Made by a program: the position numbers and the translations under genes. Under the pieces are notes generated by a model. That model saw nothing but the letters and a program-made list of their open reading frames with translations. It was not told the DNA's origin and did not search any database. Below, one piece after another: positions 61,634 through 64,000 of a stretch of DNA of 64,000 bases. Numbering within the stretch: the stretch's first letter is position 1; each line of letters begins with the position of its first letter. The stretch covers positions 992,001 through 1,056,000 of the forward strand of contig JACKHO010000001.1 of assembly GCA_020638955.1 (NCBI GenBank), written 5' to 3'. The DNA is from Planctomycetaceae bacterium (lineage in GTDB: Bacteria; Planctomycetota; Planctomycetia; Planctomycetales; Planctomycetaceae).

Positions 61634-62875
61634 GTGCTGAAGACATTGCGATTGTTGCTGGTATTCCAGGCCGTTGTGGGGAGTGCTGTTTGTTTCGGCG
61701 GTGACTGGCCCTGGTGGCGTGGTCCGGCAATGAATGGAACGGCCGACGCCGAACAGTCGCTCCCGACGAAATGGAGCGATACTGAGAATGTCGTCTGGAA
61801 GACGGCCATTCCCGGTCGGGGACATGGTTCACCCACGGTCGTCGGCGACTTCATTTATCTCGCCACCGCAGAACGCGACCGCGAGGCACGGGCGGTGGTT
61901 TGCATTAATCGCAACAGTGGCGAAATCGTCTGGTCGCGTGATGTTCACGTCGGCAACCTGACTCCCTTCAAGAACAAGAAGGGGAGTGATGCTTCCAGCA
62001 CCATTGCTTGCGACGGTGAACGATTGTTCGTGAACTTTCTTCACGACGACGCCATGTTCACCTCGGCCCTGTCGATGCACGGCGAAGTGCTCTGGCAAAC
62101 GCGAATTAGTTCGTACATTGTGCATCAGGCGTTTGGCTCATCACCCGCGATTTTCGGACCACTGGTCATTGTCACCGCCGACAACAAATCCGGCGGTGCG
62201 ATTTCAGGACTAAACCGAACCACGGGCGAAATCGTCTGGAAGCAGGATCGCCCCACGTTTCCGAATTATGCCTCCCCCATTGTTCTCGACGTCGCGGGCA
62301 AAGCACAATGTCTCGTCACCGGCTGCGAACTCGTCACCAGTCTCGATCCTTTGACCGGCAATAAGAACTGGGAAACCGAAGGGGCGACCACCGAGTGCGT
62401 AACATCCACTCTCGTCTGCGGTGATTTAATGTTCACCAGCGGTGGCTATCCGAAGAATCACGTCTCTGCCGTGCGGTGTGATGGCTCCAAAGAAATCGTC
62501 TGGGAGAACGGCACCCGCGTATATGTGCCCTCCATGCTGGTTTCCAACGGCTACCTGTACGGCGTGGCGGACGCCGGAGTCGCCGTTTGCTGGCGCTGCA
62601 GTGATGGAGAAGAGCTGTGGAAAGGCCGCCTCGGCGGAACCTTCTCCGCCTCACCCGTCCTGGTCGGCGACCAAATCCTCGTTACCAACGAAGTAGGCTC
62701 GTCGTTCATCTTCAAAGCCAATCCCAAAGAATTCGAACTGGTGGCCAAAAACCAGCTCGGCGAAGAATGCTTCGCCACACCAACGGTCTGCAACAGCCAC
62801 ATCTACATGCGCGTGGCGACGGTGAAAGATGAACAGCGACAGGAGTATGTGGTGTGCGTGGGTGAGGGGAAGTAG
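61634..62875 (+). CDS. Exported PQQ-like beta-propeller protein
   Basis: Choosing the GTG with AGGA upstream gives a 413-residue protein with a signal peptide (LKTLRLLLVFQAVVGSAVCFG). It then has a WPWWRGPAMNGTADAEQSLPTKWS start that is typical of planctomycete PQQ propellers. Blades include ENVVWKTAIPGRGHGSPTVVGDFIYLAT, SGEIVWSRDV, TGEIVWKQDR, GKAQCLVTGCELVTSLDPLTGNKNW and DGEELWKGRLGGTFSASPVLVGDQILVTN. No catalytic site is evident. An ATG at 61553 keeps the frame but would put 27 non-signal residues in front. Confidence 0.85.
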   Translation: MLKTLRLLLVFQAVVGSAVCFGGDWPWWRGPAMNGTADAEQSLPTKWSDTENVVWKTAIPGRGHGSPTVVGDFIYLATAERDREARAVVCINRNSGEIVWSRDVHVGNLTPFKNKKGSDASSTIACDGERLFVNFLHDDAMFTSALSMHGEVLWQTRISSYIVHQAFGSSPAIFGPLVIVTADNKSGGAISGLNRTTGEIVWKQDRPTFPNYASPIVLDVAGKAQCLVTGCELVTSLDPLTGNKNWETEGATTECVTSTLVCGDLMFTSGGYPKNHVSAVRCDGSKEIVWENGTRVYVPSMLVSNGYLYGVADAGVAVCWRCSDGEELWKGRLGGTFSASPVLVGDQILVTNEVGSSFIFKANPKEFELVAKNQLGEECFATPTVCNSHIYMRVATVKDEQRQEYVVCVGEGK

Positions 62876-62915
62876 TGAAACTCTCGGCTCAGCCTGCGCC
62901 GGAGGCGTAGTCGCA

Positions 62916-63329
62916 ATGACAATTACTCTAAAGTCGTCCACCGGCCAGCTCATCGACGCCCCTTCATGCGAAGCGGTGCAATACTCGCTATTCGATGATC
63001 CCGACGCTTGGACCTCCTCACCTGATGCGACCATCACACGAATTGCTGATGGCGATCGTTCCACCCTCTTGATTGCCTTCGCGCCTGGCAGGGGATACTA
63101 CGTCCACCTTCTCGACAAAATGCGCCGAGTATGGCTGCTAACGGAGGACCGTTTTTCCATCGAACCGGAGGTTGTTGAGATTGACGATGATTACTGGGTT
63201 TCAGTGGGATTGTTGTGCACGAGAACGAGCGTAGAAGAAGCGGTGCAATGGTTCCTCGAAAGTGGTACGCGATCTCCAAACTTGAAATGGGTTTCAGACA
63301 ATGATTTACCCGAGAATGTTGTCTTTTAG
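62916..63329 (+). CDS. Hypothetical protein
   Basis: From the ATG with GGAGG eleven bases upstream, the protein is 137 residues and soluble. It has strands such as RIADGDRSTLLIAFAPGRGYYVHLLDKM and an acidic stretch VVEIDDDYWVSVGLLCTRTSVEEAVQWFLESG. The family is not recognised; small proteins like this in accessory regions can be immunity proteins, but no toxin partner is seen. Confidence 0.65.
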   Translation: MTITLKSSTGQLIDAPSCEAVQYSLFDDPDAWTSSPDATITRIADGDRSTLLIAFAPGRGYYVHLLDKMRRVWLLTEDRFSIEPEVVEIDDDYWVSVGLLCTRTSVEEAVQWFLESGTRSPNLKWVSDNDLPENVVF

Positions 63330-63348
63330 TTCCGGTAGGTCAGTATCT

Positions 63349-63426
63349 GTAGGGCAGGCTCCCGCCTGCCTTCCAAAATGCTGGTAGCGTGTAGACAAGA
63401 GGAAGGCAGGGAGGACCCTGCCCTAC
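63349..63426. repeat. Dispersed palindromic repeat, inverted pair
   Basis: The left arm 63349-63374 starts GTAGGGCAGGCTCCC. The right arm 63401-63426 is its reverse complement at 23 of 26 positions; 26 bases separate them. The same unit occurs alone at 24453-24479. It lies between two small genes. Confidence 0.75.
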
Positions 63427-63485
63427 CAAGACTGGTGTGGATTGTTACGGCGGGCCCGATATGTTGGGGGAGCAAGGAGCTTGCA

Positions 63486-63845
63486 TTGAGCGACTCATCC
63501 TATGCGAAATACGTTGAAGGTAGAACGCTTCTCGCGTCTAACGAGCACGAAGCAGCCTTGCTGTGTTTCTTGGCGTCGCACGGGGAATCGCCGCATTTTA
63601 AGACGGCTTTGAGCATAGCAGATTGCTACGAGCACATTGGGGAAAGATTGGAAGTCGAAGCGTACGTCAAACAGGCGTATCGATTGCATCCCAATAGCAA
63701 TGAGGCTGCAACCCGGTATGCCCATTGGCTTTTTGCATCAAGGGACTATGTCCAGTGCACAGAAGTCATAGAGTCGGTGCTCGCGCGTTCGCCCGACTAT
63801 GGTCCAGCACAAGTTTTGCGTGCATCCTTGACGACGAAAGATTAG
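63486..63845 (+). CDS. TPR-like protein
   Basis: A TTG start with AAGGAG about seven bases upstream gives 119 residues, nearly all helical. TPR-like pairs are visible: YAKYVEGRTLLASNEHEAALLCFLASHGESP, ALSIADCYEHIGERLEVEAYVKQAYRLHPNS and AATRYAHWLFASRDYVQCTEVIESVLARSPDYGPAQVLRA. It probably mediates protein contacts; the partner is unknown. The frame is open to 63378, but that region is the palindromic repeat and is unlikely to code. Confidence 0.7.
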   Translation: MSDSSYAKYVEGRTLLASNEHEAALLCFLASHGESPHFKTALSIADCYEHIGERLEVEAYVKQAYRLHPNSNEAATRYAHWLFASRDYVQCTEVIESVLARSPDYGPAQVLRASLTTKD

Positions 63846-63849
63846 TTCT

Positions 63850-63876
63850 GGTGGGTCAGGCTCTCCGCCTGGCAGG
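63850..63876. repeat. Degenerate copy of the dispersed repeat
   Basis: GGTGGGTCAGGCTCTCCGCC followed by TGGCAGG matches the repeat at 63349 with several changes. It starts four bases after the TPR gene. The remainder of the window to 64000 shows no gene. Confidence 0.4.
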
Positions 63877-64000
63877 ACATGAATGGCGGCATGCAAACCT
63901 GTTCAGCTGGAACCATCGTGGAATGGGTAGATGAACGACGACCACTGCTGATCAGATTCTGAGCCGTGACGGGCTCCCGCCGCGGCAAAGGGGAACATGC

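Noticed and set aside
1..64000. CRISPR array, rRNA genes or prophage
   Set aside because: No regularly spaced direct repeats, no rRNA sequence and no phage structural genes were seen.

Overview
The window is a bacterial chromosome segment with moderate to high GC, almost certainly from the Planctomycetota. The evidence is two planctomycete-type gene pairs: a DUF1587/1595/1592/1588/1585 cytochrome with a DUF1552 protein at 17.4-21.6 kb, and a PSCyt1/DUF1549/DUF1553 cytochrome with a DUF1501 protein at 57.6-61.2 kb. PQQ/NHL propeller proteins, lipoproteins and EF-hand-tailed envelope proteins fit the same group. Gene names rest on motifs read by eye; no database search was run.

Nitrogen island, 0-17 kb. 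Genes for nitrate use dominate. A Rieske protein (end only), a cytochrome b, an octaheme cytochrome of the hydroxylamine-oxidoreductase family, a NapA-type periplasmic nitrate reductase and a tetraheme lipoprotein built from two NapB-like modules lie head to tail. They look like one quinol-to-nitrate (and probably nitrite) respiratory unit. Convergent to them are mobB (molybdenum cofactor) and an outer-membrane porin. Divergent from the porin, behind a possible sigma-54 promoter, is an assimilation operon: NarK/NrtP-type nitrate transporter; a 971-residue nitrite reductase fused to rubredoxin-like, Rieske and ferredoxin-reductase domains; a DmsB-DmsC-type fusion; and a NasA-type nitrate reductase.

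Middle region, 17-35 kb. After the DUF1592/DUF1552 pair come a three-gene minus-strand cluster (DUF2293, a Tat-exported metallophosphatase, an unknown), a GNAT acetyltransferase and an internally duplicated YwqK/MORN-type protein. Two tandem copies of one 1623-bp IS4-family insertion sequence follow, both inserted in small palindromes. Then come a copper P-type ATPase, a secreted beta-propeller protein and small membrane proteins, with an 18-bp-arm inverted repeat.

Right half, 36-64 kb. Sugar-nucleotide genes (manA, rfbA), tRNA-Glu(TTC) with a strong terminator and an FAD oxidoreductase come first. Next are a lone acyl carrier protein and a regulatory group hpf-ptsN-HPr followed by a PQQ propeller. 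A tripartite efflux operon (large TolC-type lipoprotein, HlyD adaptor with C-terminal EF hands, MacB-type ATPase and permease) is followed by alanine dehydrogenase, an ExeA-like AAA ATPase with a long acidic tail, and secreted or lipoprotein genes. The window ends with a second PQQ propeller, a small unknown protein, a TPR protein and copies of a dispersed palindromic repeat.
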